From positions 1,040,001 through 1,104,000 of the forward strand of contig CANUEZ040000117.1 in assembly GCA_948099385.1 (NCBI GenBank): DNA of 64,000 nt. Direction: 5' to 3'. Position 1 is the stretch's first letter; each line of letters begins with the position of its first letter. Of this stretch, positions 1 through 10,159 are shown piece after piece. Below the pieces are notes generated by a model. That model did not search any database and was not told where the DNA came from. It saw only the letters and a list, made by a program, of their open reading frames with translations. Position numbers and translations under genes: made by a program. The DNA is from Fasciola hepatica. Its lineage: Eukaryota > Platyhelminthes > Trematoda > Plagiorchiida > Fasciolidae.

Positions 1-1
1 C

Positions 2-406
2 CTGGCGCTCACCCCAAACGACTTATTGACGCTAAGGTCGAACGAGGGTTTCCAAGGGCCGGTAAACCTTCGTGGGAGCTACCTCCACGGGTGGAAGCAA
101 GCGAACTATCTGGCCAAGGTCTTCTGGAGGCGATGGCTACGGGAGTACCTACCGGCTTTGCAGACTCGACAGAAGTGGATGGCCAAAACAAGACCATTCA
201 AAGTTGGGGACGTGGTTATGATCGCCGACGAACGCGCACATTTCAGCGCTTGGTCTTTGGGAGTAGTTACGGAAACCATCAAAAGCACCGACAAAATGAT
301 AAGAACGGTGAAGATGAAGACAGCTAACGGAGTGCTCATTCGTGACATACGCAGTATTAACCTACTCGAGAGCGAAGGCGGAGGAGCTGATAACCCTGTG
401 GCCTAG
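2..406 (+). CDS. pol: BEL/Pao pol, C-terminal integrase-associated domain (partial)
   Basis: The frame is open from base 2 to the stop at 404-406. It encodes the conserved tail found after BEL/Pao integrases (DUF5641-like): TPNDLLTLRSN, then GSYLHGWKQANYLAKVFWRRW, then FKVGDVVMIADE and LIRDIRSINLLE. It differs from the same segment of BEL-C by only a few residues (for example FSAWS against FSTWS). The upstream gag, protease, RT and integrase core are outside the window. No lesion is visible in this part. Confidence 0.9.
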   Translation: MALTPNDLLTLRSNEGFQGPVNLRGSYLHGWKQANYLAKVFWRRWLREYLPALQTRQKWMAKTRPFKVGDVVMIADERAHFSAWSLGVVTETIKSTDKMIRTVKMKTANGVLIRDIRSINLLESEGGGADNPVA

Positions 407-1114
407 TAAACCTTTTTCACACCAGTAATCGAGGTGGATAAAGAAACACCATATATACCACACAATCTCCGTCAAACACGTTAAGGTGCTCGCGGTCCCT
501 TCGTTGACATTACAGAAGGTTCTTTCCGATATGTGGTGATGAGTGCGATTCCATTATACATCCCGATACATACACGCATGCACGACGCACTCTACATCCC
601 GCAAACCCATCATACATGTGACTGTGTTCTGTGTTCGCCTTTTCTTGACGCTACCGAATGCCCCTTGCACATGTGGAAGTAGTGGAGCTCAGGTCACACA
701 TGCATGCTACATTTTACTCGTTTTCTTGCCACGCGGTCTTTTGTTGACATTGCAGAAAGTCCTCCTTTGATGTGTAGTCATAACTGTGATTTCATTGTAA
801 CCCCGGCACACACACACACGCACGCACACACACACACACACACGCAAGCGCGTACATCCAGGACCGGACGGCCCCTTACGAGGACAACGTCTATGTGACC
901 ATTCACGCCCGCCATCGGTCATTTGGTCTTGTGGAAGATGTAGACTAGCCTCACGTCTAAGTATCCAATTGATTAGGTGCGGCCAGTGGTAGAACGTTGA
1001 CGACGAGCATTAGACGCGCGCACTGACAGCAGGGCCTAGGCAGGTAGGAAGAATCGGTACCTTTATACCGAACCTTTGACTCTGCTAAGGAGCCAGGAGG
1101 ATTTTGGTGGGCGG
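407..1114 (+). other. BEL-A 3' untranslated region with polypurine tract
   Basis: This is about 700 bases between the pol stop and the 3' LTR, shared with BEL-C (16894-17594, reversed). It contains a CA microsatellite at about 808-845. It ends in a purine-rich run (about 1090-1114, AGGAGCCAGGAGGATTTTGG...) directly before the LTR, the expected primer site for plus-strand synthesis. Short open frames here are not conserved as proteins, and I see no env-like product. Confidence 0.75.
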
Positions 1115-1492
1115 TGTAACAGCCGGTCGTGAAAAATCCCCCTTTTTCCCTCGCGATTCAGTGTTTTTCCCAACATCACTCATTTCCATACACTATTGAC
1201 TTGTCTTTACGAACTGGTTGTTTTTCTAGACCAATTGTTGTTTGTTCGCGCCCAGAGCGCTACTTTGGCACATCCTTGTTCAGGACCTGCGTGACGCACG
1301 TGCTGTCTGCTCACACGCTGCTATTCGGTTTCTCGTTGTTGAGACTTTGTGATCGTATTATTGAGGTTTGTATATTGTTTACGTCATTGTTTATTTTAAT
1401 AATCTAGTATCGTAGAATTATCACGGATAATCGCCTTCTGATTTCGGGATCCGTTGCGAATTTGGCTACGCATTGCTCAAACGTTCGTAACA
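1115..1492 (+). repeat. BEL-A 3' LTR (378 bp)
   Basis: It begins TGTAACAGCC and ends GTTCGTAACA, the TG...CA form. It matches the reverse complement of both BEL-C LTRs (16517-16893, 22833-23209) with few changes, and more distantly the BEL-B LTR at 2464-2836. Confidence 0.93.
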
Positions 1493-1908
1493 CCCACCCC
1501 TCCGGCACTCACTCCGAACGACTTATCGACGTTGAGGTCGAACCAGGGTTCCCAAGGACCGATATACCTTCGTGGGAGCTACTTCGACGGATGGAAGCAG
1601 GCCAACTATCATGCCAACATTTTTGGAGGAGATGGCCTTGGGAGTACCCGCCGACTCTGCAAGCTCGACAGAAGTGACTGGTCAAAACAAGACCATTCAA
1701 GGTTGGGGATGTAGCAATGGCCGTAGACGAACACGCGCATTTTGGCACCTGGCCTTTGGGTATGCTTACGGAAACTATCGAAATTTCTGACGAAGTGATA
1801 AGAACTGTGAAGTTGAAGACCGCTGACAGAACGCTAATCCGCGAAGTACGCAGTATCAGCCTCCTCGAGCGTGGATACGGAGAAGCCGATAACGCGGAAA
1901 CTCGGTAG
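1493..1908 (+). pseudogene. pol: BEL-B pol C-terminal domain, frameshifted
   Basis: The copy aligns with the pol tail of BEL-A and BEL-C but changes frame inside the segment. The first part reads around HSERLIDVEVEPGFPRTD in one frame, and the rest (AVDEHAHFGTWPLGMLTETI, then LIREVRSISLLERG) is in another. It stops at 1908. The 5' border is the BEL-A insertion point. Confidence 0.85.
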
Positions 1909-2463
1909 ACTATCCCTCGTTCGTCTTCGAGGTGGTTGAAGGAACCCCCATGTGTGGGGCATTTACGACCTACCAGCGTATTGAAGCATCATACCCCCTG
2001 ACACAGATACACTTACGTGGTACACGTTTATGATTTATGACCTCTGTCAAAACACACCGCAGGGCTGATTATTCTTCGTTTATCACTGACATAATGAAAG
2101 ACATCTCCCATGAGTGATGGTTGTTACTATTTGCCCACAAACCAGAGCGCGACCTCACCCATGACACCCGTGAAGCCCACGAAAACACACTCGCATAAGC
2201 ATAGGCGGCCGAGGCAAAACGGCTCTCTCGAGGACAGCACCCATGTTTCTCCTCCAAGCCCGCCATCGATCAGCTGTTTTCGTGGAAGAGGCAGAGTAAC
2301 CCCGCGTCGGTGTGGCCACTGGATCAAGCAAGATCGGGAGTGGGGCGTTGACGACAAGGTATTAGGTACGCGCACCGACAGCAGGGTCTAGGTTGGTAGG
2401 AAGAATCAGAACCCTTATTCCAAACCTTTGACTCTGCTAAGATTCTGGAAAGTTTTTGGGCGG

Positions 2464-2836
2464 TGGAATGACCGGTGGAAGAAAGTCTCCCCAAAAACTC
2501 AGCAGTTCCACGTTTCCTTAACATCACTCAATCATTCACACTATTGACTTGTTTTATGCTTTATATGTTTTTAAGAACCAACGTTTGTTTGTTCGCGCCC
2601 AGCGTGCCGCTCTGTCATATCCTTGTTCTGGACTTGCGTGACGCACGTGCTCCTTTTTCGTACCCCGCAGTTTGGCTCTCGTTCCTGAGTCCTTGCGATT
2701 GCATAATTGAGGTTTGCAACTTTTTCATGTCATTGTTCATTTGATAACGTAGTATCGTAGCATTTCACGAATAATTGCCCTGTGATTTCGGAATTTGTTG
2801 CGGATTTGGCTACGCATTGCTCAAACGGGTCCTACA
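2464..2836 (+). repeat. BEL-B 3' LTR (373 bp, diverged)
   Basis: It begins TGGAATGACCGG and ends CGGGTCCTACA. It can be followed base by base against the BEL-A LTR, including the shared GGATTTGGCTACGCATTGCT segment near its end, but it is clearly older. A purine-rich run (GGAAAGTTTTTGGGCGG) precedes it. Confidence 0.87.
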
Positions 2837-3110
2837 GTCTTATTCTAGATTTTTCACTACTCGCCCAATGACAAGAACCAGGTGGATTTTTTTCATTTAC
2901 GTTAAACCGTACGTAATCAATATAACGGTTGCTTCAGTTTGTTGCCTCTCGTAACCGTACCCCGTTTGGTACTTGCCGGTTCTCCTAATTCAGGACAACA
3001 TTCATGTTCTGATGCCAACCGGCCTGAGGTTCCTAGCCTTTGATATCTCTCCAGCGAAAAAATCTGTGGCTTTGGACCATAGGACACAACGTTCCGCCTC
3101 CCACCACCTT
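2837..3110 (+). mobile_element. LINE-D 3'UTR, left part (CR1-like LINE)
   Basis: This matches the 3'UTR of LINE-C just after its RT stop (28572 downwards, reversed). Shared blocks include CTCGCCCAATGACAA and TTGCCGGTTCTCCTAAT, then the region ending CCACCACCTT. The match stops where the ATT tail of LINE-E begins (3111) and resumes at about 26245. LINE-D is therefore the host for everything between. Upstream it is cut by BEL-B. Confidence 0.78.
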
Positions 3111-4594
3111 AATAATAATAATGATGTTTCATTTCGGAGGCCCCTGAGGCATGTCAGGTGCATGGTCAACTTTTTACAAGTGATGGACTGAACAGAGGAA
3201 ATTCTCGAAAACGTAGATAATTACATGGCAGAAGTAGGATAAAAGAGGCTTACAAGGGGGAGTAAAGCGGGATGAAATTGTGGCAAATCTGTGGAAACCA
3301 AAGAAAACGTAGCGAGTTTAAATGAACCCATGGGCGGATTCAAAAGGGCGCCCAGTGAGGTTGAAAGTGAAGGCCAGGTCGACGGTCTGACTGGTCCGGG
3401 TGGGGACATCTGAAAATTGACTGATATACATGCGTTAATCTAGAAATCGGCACAAAGTACGGTCATAGCGGGAGACAATGGAGAAAAAAGTGAGACGCAG
3501 TACAAAGGGTTAGATAGCAGTGAATTATTGGCACTCCGCAATAGATGGTCGGCGAACAGGGCACAAAACTCATTGTAAAACGGGAAGCAAGCAATGTAAG
3601 ATATAGAGGGTAGATCAGATAAAAAAAGTGATTTACAAGAATTGGAAACACCAGAAGTGAGGCAGAGAGGTGGAAGGAATGGATGCGTATCATGGCGGTC
3701 TGCGGGATGATAGCAATAGAAGCGGCCTGTGGGGAACTGCGGTGTGCAAAGCTAATGCATATGTACACGTATGCGCAAGTCTATATATATATATATGTGT
3801 ACATATGTACATATATAAGAGGATCCGGAGCAAAACAATGGAATCCTAGAAAGAAATTATTAGTTATTAGAAGGAGCAAGTAAGGTTAGATCGAACGGTT
3901 GTAGAATTAAATTTGAAATGTCGCGGTGAATGATTTTCATGGCAGGTGAACTCGGCGGATTAGCAGAGAGAGTAGAGAATGCGGAAGCTCAGAAATGGTG
4001 ACGACTGAGGAGCAGTTCAAAGAAGGGGAGATAAGGGAAAGTATCGAAGAGAACAGGTAAGAGTGGATCTAATCATCTTATTGATGTGGATGAGACATGT
4101 GGTGACTGTCGAGAATGGTAGAAGCGCTATTAAATGGACTTACATCATTCAGCGGGAAGATGGCGGCGATGGAGACGGCTAAGCAGCCCAGAGCGTTTGT
4201 GCATACAAAGTGGAGAAAGCTACCTGTGAGTTGAAACTGTCCGTGGTGCAAGATGCAGCAGCTGTGACGGCAAACAGCGTGGAAGAAGAATGAGCAAAAG
4301 GGGTGCCAAAGGAGCCGGGTAATGGCTGATCAAACGGAGTGACACAGTGAGCGAGAACCATGACAAAACAATGATTTTACTCAAGGTGGCAAGTGAAAAA
4401 ACAGAACGGCCTGAAAGGTGTGCATAAAATGCCTGTGGCAGTCAATAGACGAAACGGGAGATGGGAGCACTGGCCGAAAAAGACAGATGAGACATAGCCA
4501 GTAAGATCATCTCATCGCAGGTGGAAAACAAAAAAGGCTGGGAAGAAAGAAACACCGGGACAGGTTAACCGGTGGACGAACATAACGCACGAAC
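3111..4594 (-). mobile_element. LINE-E: 5'-truncated LINE 3'UTR copy
   Basis: On the minus strand this copy ends in a TTA/ATT repeat (3111-3125) preceded by the stem-loop region common to LINE 3' ends in this window. Its body aligns with the LINE-A 3'UTR at 4595-6094 (shared blocks CGGATTCAAAAGG, GACTGATATACATG, TAAGGTTAGATCGA and a TATA microsatellite at 3781-3815), but with many differences. It has no coding part. It stops exactly where the LINE-A tail begins. Confidence 0.72.
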
Positions 4595-4629
<35 letters not shown>

Positions 4630-7436
4630 CGACAATAATAATAATACCGGTTTTTCTCGGAGACTCCCGAAGCATGCCAGTTGTATGATCAAGTTTTTAC
4701 AAGCTACTGAATAGACAAACAAAGTTCGTGAAATGTAAAAAGTTGCGCGACAAAATAAGGATAAAATGATCGGAAAGGCGAAATGAAGAGGGATAAATGT
4801 ATGATAAGTTTATGCCCACTAAAGATAAAGTGGGGAGTTCAAACGGAATGAGGAGCGGATTCAAAAGGACGCCCGGTGAGTGCAAAAGTTGAGTTCAAAT
4901 AGGGAGTCTGACTGGCCCCGAAAAGGACATCGGAAAGCCGACTGATATACATGAAAATGGCTAGAAATCAGCATAAGAAACTGCGGTAGCGGGAAATGAT
5001 GGGGACAGAAGTGAGACGCACCGCAATGGATTAGAAGACAATGAAGCATTGGTATTCTGCGATAGATGGTTGACAACCAGGGCACAAAACTCGTTGTAAA
5101 ACAGGGAGCGAGCAGTGCGAGACGTAAGGGGTGGTCAGATGACAAAAATGATTTGGAAGGATTGGATACGGTAGACATAGAGCAAAGATGTAGAAGGATT
5201 GGAACAACATCATGACGGTCAGCGGGATGTTAGCAAGAGAAATGGCTGGTGAGGAACCGCAAGATGTAGAGCGAATGCTTATATATATATATATATGTAT
5301 ATATATGCATATATATATTTATATAAGAGGGGCAGGAGCAAAAACAATAGAGTCCTAGAAAGATATCAGTCATTGGGAGGGGTAGCTAAGGTTAGATCGA
5401 AGGGGTAGGAACTAACTTAGGAATATCGTGGCGAATTTTCTTCATGGAAGGTGAGTATGGCGGATCAACAAAGAGAAAAAAGTGAATTTGGAAACACAGA
5501 AGTGATGACATATGTGAAGAGCAGTTCGTAAATAAGGTAAGGTGAAAGAAAGTACCGAAGAGAGCAGATAAGAATGGATCTAATAATTTGGTTGATGTAG
5601 ATGAGACATGTGGTGACGGTAAGGAAGGAGCAAGGTGTTAATAAATGGACTTATATTATTTGACAAGAAGGTGATGGCGGTGGGAATGTCTAGGCAGCGC
5701 AGAGCGAATACAGATGCAAAGTAAAGAAAGGTACCTGGTAGGTGAGGCTGTCTGTGAAGCAAACATGCCGCAGCTGTGAGGGCTAATAGTGCGGGAGAGA
5801 AATGAGCAAAAGGAGTACCAGAAGAATTGGGTAGTAGCAGATCAAACGGATTGAAATCATAAGTAAACTCAAGACGTAACAATGATTTTACATCAGGGGG
5901 AACGTGAAAATGCAGAACAGCCTGAAAAGCACACAGAAAATATCTGTAGCGAGCAAAATACGAAACAGGGGATGGGAATACGGACCGAAAAGATAGATGA
6001 GACATAACCAGTCACATCTTTTTACTGCGGGTAAAACACTAGAAAGGCTGAGAAGAAAAGAGCAGGTAAACCAGTGGAGGAACACGTAGCACGAGAAATG
6101 AATGTGCGTCGGAGTCGGGGAAATGGAACTGGAGAGCTGCTTTCGTGCAAGAAATTGTACAAGTGGATGCAGCCAGAGGATGCTAATCGGGGCTCTGCTT
6201 AATAGAAAGATCCACAGAGGAATGGCTGAGTCAGGCAAGGAAAATATAGTGGTAGTGGTTGGCTAATAAATGTGGCCGTAGGAGTTGTAAAGTTTGGAAC
6301 GGGGAGTTCTAGTGTGAGAATTGATCGTGGGAGCGGGCGGGACTGGCGCTTAACGGCATTGAACATGAGACTTGAGAAAAAGGGAGGATTTGACAGAACT
6401 GTAAGCACAGAGGCGTAAGAATGCTTTCAGTGAGCTTTATGAGCACAAGATTATACTATGTGAATAAAGACTATGAGCCAGCAACGACGACATGGGTGGA
6501 AAATGGAATTTTTGGCGGGAGTCGCCAGAGTAAAGTGGGTAGAACGATAGTAGCGTGCGATGAGAGGTGGTACGGTGAGAACCGATAGGAGCGTGGACAG
6601 AATGGGTATGTGTGCGTATCATGGAAGAACGAAAAAATGGATGTGATAAAAGTGATGAAAAGAGTGATAGGTGGGCGTACAGCGGCGAACAAGGATGGTT
6701 TGAGCATGTTACCAGCAGCTGACAGCACTAGAGTGTGTGATCCGCAACCGGCGCTAGTGGGTGGGGCTGGCCGTGCGCTGGGCACCCAACATGAAAAACA
6801 CTTCGAAGTGAACACGGGAATTGTGATTGTAACGGTTATTCCGACTGTGAGCAACGAGTAGCCAATTCAAAACGAATCCCAAAACCAGAACAAGATAGAT
6901 CGGTAGTGTCTACGGTACTGGATTATCAAGTTATACGCATATAAATATATACAAAACTCAACTGTGCGGCCACAACGTCTAACAGTGAGGACCAGAGTTC
7001 AACAAATGCCAATGTCAGGTACCACCGTCATGGCAGTCTAAGTTCGAATCAAAATTATGCCACTTCACGTGAGCAAAATATAAGCAAATGTTGAGGTGTA
7101 GTGATTGACGTGTGTTGTATTTGTTCGAGGGTCAGTAAAATAAAGAGGATAGTCTCAACAATACAAGTATATGACAGTGGCTAGGGAGGATTTCCACACA
7201 TGTACTTTACGGTGATCCACCAGCCTATCTGTGCTCGCACATTGTTGCAGACAGGCTGCACGCCCTATGTGCCCCGGCCGAAGCGGGGAGTCCGACCGCT
7301 CCCCGCTCCGTTGGGAATGGCACGACGTCTGTTTGTGGTTATGCATATGCAGCTCAGTTCAACTATGAAATTAAGAGATTTAAAATCCGCGATCAGATCG
7401 CCAGGTTGCAAAGGGTTTCATGGGACGGAGCCAGTG
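4595..7436 (-). other. LINE-A 3'UTR, distal part with ATT tail
   Basis: This is 2.8 kb without a supported gene, on the plus strand running from an AAT repeat (4595-4650) to the Gypsy-1 insertion. Next to the tail is a stem-loop with CTTCGGGAGTCTCCGAG on the minus strand. A TATA microsatellite lies at about 5279-5325. Open frames here are chance readings of untranslated sequence. Confidence 0.7.
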
Positions 7437-7442
7437 GTTAGT

Positions 7443-7751
7443 TTGGTCGCACGCACGACTTGTGGACTTAATTCCCGTCCAGCGAATAAAGACGCAGAAC
7501 GACAGCGATTGATGGTTTTTGTACTTGTATTGATTGCCCTGTATGAAGTACAGGAGAAGGGAGGCTGATCTAGCTAATCACCAGAGCTGATGAGCTGAAG
7601 CGCGCCTTGCCGTTTTGACGTAGTGTGACGAAGGTTCTTCTTCTTTTTCAACGTGCTCTTATTTTCACACAGGTAGACTTAAACAAAGCGCGCCTAAGCT
7701 CTAAGCTCGCAATTGTATTTTATTGAATTTGGTGTCTGCGAAGCCGCTACA
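7443..7751 (-). repeat. Gypsy-1 3' LTR
   Basis: On the minus strand it begins TGTAGCGGCTTCGCAG and ends GTGCGTGCGACCA(A). It contains an AATAAA-like signal near its start. A purine-rich tract (GGAGGGGGACTGA) lies just upstream. I see no mismatch to the other copy. The inner end is uncertain by 1-2 bases. Confidence 0.95.
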
Positions 7752-8165
7752 TCAGTCCCCCTCCAGAAGGACGACCGAGTAGGAGAACTTCGACCTAAGA
7801 GAGCGTCGTGAGTTGAGCCAAAAACCAGCTGAATAGTTCCAGCTGGAAAAGGTTTGTGCTCAGCACCTCTAAGGTGATCTAAGGACCTCTGGGCCATACA
7901 TAGCCGCAGAGAAGGTTACTCACGCGTGAACTGGTGGGGTATCCTCTCCCCGTGCTCTCTATCTAGAAACCTTAAGTGGGGACAGGGACGTGCCAAACCA
8001 TGTACAAGGCACGTAGGCAACAACAACAACAACAAAAAATGGTAATGTTCATATAGTGACACATGTCCATTGTTAGTGGTGTGCCAGATCCTTCCTATGT
8101 AAACAACGACTGACCCTAGAAGAGATAAGAAAAACTGGATACAGTATGCAATCAAAAGGGGAAAT
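7752..8165 (-). other. Gypsy-1 3' non-coding region
   Basis: About 410 bases lie between the integrase-remnant stop and the 3' LTR. They contain a short AAC-repeat (around 8020-8035) and end in the polypurine tract next to the LTR. I see no gene. Confidence 0.6.
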
Positions 8166-8700
8166 CTATGTAAAAACAATAAAGTCAACGAATCGTGCAG
8201 GGAAACGAACATGCCTACCAGACCTGGTGGAACGTGATGGGGGGTCGACCTGTGACTCACGCGTGCTGGAGCTAGATGTTGTTGGGGTCGGGCAAACGTC
8301 TGTGTTTTTACCATCGACGGGCAACGGCGTAGGCTGGGTTTCCGAGTCGACGAACGCTGGCTTAAGGCGGTCGATGCTGACGGTTTCTTGCCGACCATTG
8401 AGATCGATGATGAACGTTTTTTCTAAACGCCGAATGACTTTGTGCGGGCCAGAATAAGCTGGAGTCAACGGGCGGCGGCTCGGCGCACGCAGAAAAACGT
8501 GCGTGCACGTATGTAGGTGACTGGGAATAAACGACGGCCGATCTGTCGAACGGACAGGAATACCAATCTTCTGACGCATGTAGATCATGAGACGTTGAGT
8601 GTAGTCTCCAAGGTTGGGGAAAGGTGCGCTCACCTTGGGTGCGACAAACTCACCAGGGAGACGAGCGGTGGTGCCGAATGTCATGGACGCAGGTGTGCAG
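8166..8700 (-). pseudogene. Gypsy-1 integrase C-terminal remnant
   Basis: From TFGTTARLPGEFVAP onward the frame matches the last part of the integrase of Gypsy-2 (VYGSTLRLPGELVSP), including the GPY/F-like segment AYSGPHKVIRRLEKTF and IDRLKPAFVD. It stops at 8166. The catalytic core, RT and RNase H that should precede it are missing, and the join to the protease at about 8690 is out of frame. The remnant is unlikely to be translated as part of a polyprotein. Confidence 0.85.
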
Positions 8701-8943
8701 GTGCTGACGATCAGAAGGGTTAGGGGGAACGACACTGATCTGTGCGCCAGTGTCAATCAAAAACTGACGGTGGGAGATGAGGTCCTTGATAAATAGAAGA
8801 CGGCAGGGTGAAGGGAGGCCAACGAGCGCTGCCGTACCTACACGTTGGCCGACGAGTTTCCCTGGTTGTCGTGGAACGTGCACGGGGGTGTACACTTCCT
8901 GGCGCTGGCACGATACTGGCGGTGATACCAACACCATATCCAA
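8650..8943 (-). pseudogene. Gypsy-1 protease, truncated by internal deletion
   Basis: This frame overlaps the end of gag and contains the aspartic protease active site in FLIDTGAQISVVPP (near 8745). About 20 residues later the family sequence stops at HLHTC and the DNA passes into integrase tail sequence in another frame. The protease is therefore incomplete. The parent element must have continued into RT here. Confidence 0.85.
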
Positions 8944-9683
8944 GTGTGTGCATTGGGAGAGGCTGGCCTAGGTGGACTGCGAGCGGCAATAGGCCGACGG
9001 GTGCGAGTTGGGGAGCGGCTACGACGTGCCGAACGTGAAGACTGAATAGCGGTCACGTCCGCCCGAAGGGCACTGAGTTGTGCGGCTAAATCTGTGAGAG
9101 TCGCCTCCGTAGTGGTTGTGGACGAACGAACACACTGACTAATTTGGGCGGAGGCGGTTTCCATAAAGCGGTCCGCCGCCAAAGCCAGTCTGTCTAGTGA
9201 GACTTCATCTACGAGAAGGGCCAGAGTGCATTGCGCTTGTTGGGGTAGCTGCTGCATCCACAATTCTCGCAACATCATGTCACCAACTTGGATGCCCTTG
9301 GCCAGCTGTCGCATACGACGCAGAAGCTGTGAAGGCTTCTGGTCACCGAGGGAACTGCCACTAAGCAGCTGACGAAGACGGTTTGAGTCGGAGACCCCGG
9401 TGCGTTCTAAGATAGCCTGGCGAAGCATATCATAAGGCTTGTCCGTGGGTGGGTTGGAGATGATATCCTCGACAGCTTCAAGAATATCTAAAGGAAGTTC
9501 GGCGGTGAGATGCACATACTTCTGTTGCTGGGAGGTGATTCTGGAAGCAGCAAACTGTGCTTCCAGATGAGTCAGCCAAAGAGAAGGATTACCCGGAATG
9601 AAAGGTAACGCTTTCACTGGGCGCGCAATAGAGAGCGTTTCAGGCACCGCAGGGTCAGACATAGTTAACTTAGCGTCATCCAT
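8838..9683 (-). CDS. gag: Gypsy-1 gag with CHCC zinc motif
   Basis: The product is an intact 281-residue frame starting at ATG 9683-9681 (MDDAKLTMSD). The N-terminal two thirds look like a retrotransposon capsid (SLWLTHLEAQF, then LPLDILEAVEDII, then RLRQLLSGSSLGDQKPSQLL). An arginine/serine-rich stretch follows, then CWYHRQYRASARKCTPPC, a C-x2-H-x9-C-x3-C motif of the CHCC kind rather than the usual CCHC knuckle. Gypsy-2 and Gypsy-3 carry the same motif in broken form. The frame overlaps the protease frame by about 100 bases, so a frameshift probably joined them in the parent element. Confidence 0.92.
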   Translation of the reverse strand: MDDAKLTMSDPAVPETLSIARPVKALPFIPGNPSLWLTHLEAQFAASRITSQQQKYVHLTAELPLDILEAVEDIISNPPTDKPYDMLRQAILERTGVSDSNRLRQLLSGSSLGDQKPSQLLRRMRQLAKGIQVGDMMLRELWMQQLPQQAQCTLALLVDEVSLDRLALAADRFMETASAQISQCVRSSTTTTEATLTDLAAQLSALRADVTAIQSSRSARRSRSPTRTRRPIAARSPPRPASPNAHTWIWCWYHRQYRASARKCTPPCTFHDNQGNSSANV

Positions 9684-9844
9684 ATCAAATAGACAGCAAA
9701 GTAAATATACGATGGCTGATCGAAGTCAACACCAAAAAAGGCTCAATACGTATGTGCACAACGAAAACAAAAGGTACGCTGAAGGGCACGGACGATATAA
9801 TAAATAAATAAAAATTATTAATAACTTGGAACGGGCTCACCAAT

Positions 9845-10153
9845 TTGGTCGCACGCACGACTTGTGGACTTAATTCCCGTCCAGCGAATAAAGACGCAGA
9901 ACGACAGCGATTGATGGTTTTTGTACTTGTATTGATTGCCCTGTATGAAGTACAGGAGAAGGGAGGCTGATCTAGCTAATCACCAGAGCTGATGAGCTGA
10001 AGCGCGCCTTGCCGTTTTGACGTAGTGTGACGAAGGTTCTTCTTCTTTTTCAACGTGCTCTTATTTTCACACAGGTAGACTTAAACAAAGCGCGCCTAAG
10101 CTCTAAGCTCGCAATTGTATTTTATTGAATTTGGTGTCTGCGAAGCCGCTACA
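9845..10153 (-). repeat. Gypsy-1 5' LTR
   Basis: This is the identical partner of 7443-7751. The element interior starts with ATTGGTGAGCCCG (9832-9844, minus strand). The same box follows the LTR of Gypsy-3 (61547 onward), so it is very likely the tRNA primer-binding site of this family. I cannot name the tRNA. Confidence 0.93.
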
Positions 10154-10159
10154 GTTAGT

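Larger units (their letters stand above)
1..1492 (+). mobile_element. BEL-A: 3' part of a BEL/Pao LTR retrotransposon
   Basis: The window opens inside the last pol domain of a BEL/Pao element. A 700-base non-coding stretch, a purine-rich tract and a 378-base 3' LTR (1115-1492) follow. The same order and nearly the same sequence appear in reverse in the complete BEL-C element at 16517-18000, so this identification is firm. The element ends inside a second, more diverged BEL copy (BEL-B). The sequence after its LTR (CCCAC) is the expected right half of a target duplication. The left half is outside the window. Confidence 0.93.
1493..2836 (+). mobile_element. BEL-B: decayed 3' part of an older BEL/Pao element, host of BEL-A
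   Basis: Directly after the BEL-A LTR the sequence re-enters the same pol tail domain in a diverged copy (1493-1908). A 550-base non-coding stretch and a 373-base LTR (2464-2836) follow. BEL-A therefore inserted into the pol of a relative. BEL-B lies at the end of the coding part of LINE-D, whose 3'UTR starts right after its LTR. Confidence 0.88.
7443..10153 (-). mobile_element. Gypsy-1: gag-only Ty3/gypsy deletion derivative with identical LTRs
   Basis: Two 309-base terminal repeats (7443-7751, 9845-10153) appear identical base for base. The flanks carry the direct repeat GTTAGT (7437-7442 and 10154-10159). The 2.1-kb interior holds an intact gag, the start of a protease with its active site, and then, out of frame, the last part of integrase. 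RT, RNase H and the integrase catalytic core are absent. It sits in the LINE-A 3'UTR. Such an element would need RT and integrase from a relative. Identical LTRs mean a recent insertion. Confidence 0.93.

Noticed and set aside
543..922. Small ORFs between BEL pol and LTR as an env or accessory gene
   Set aside because: They are short, partly microsatellite-encoded and not conserved as protein between BEL-A and BEL-C.
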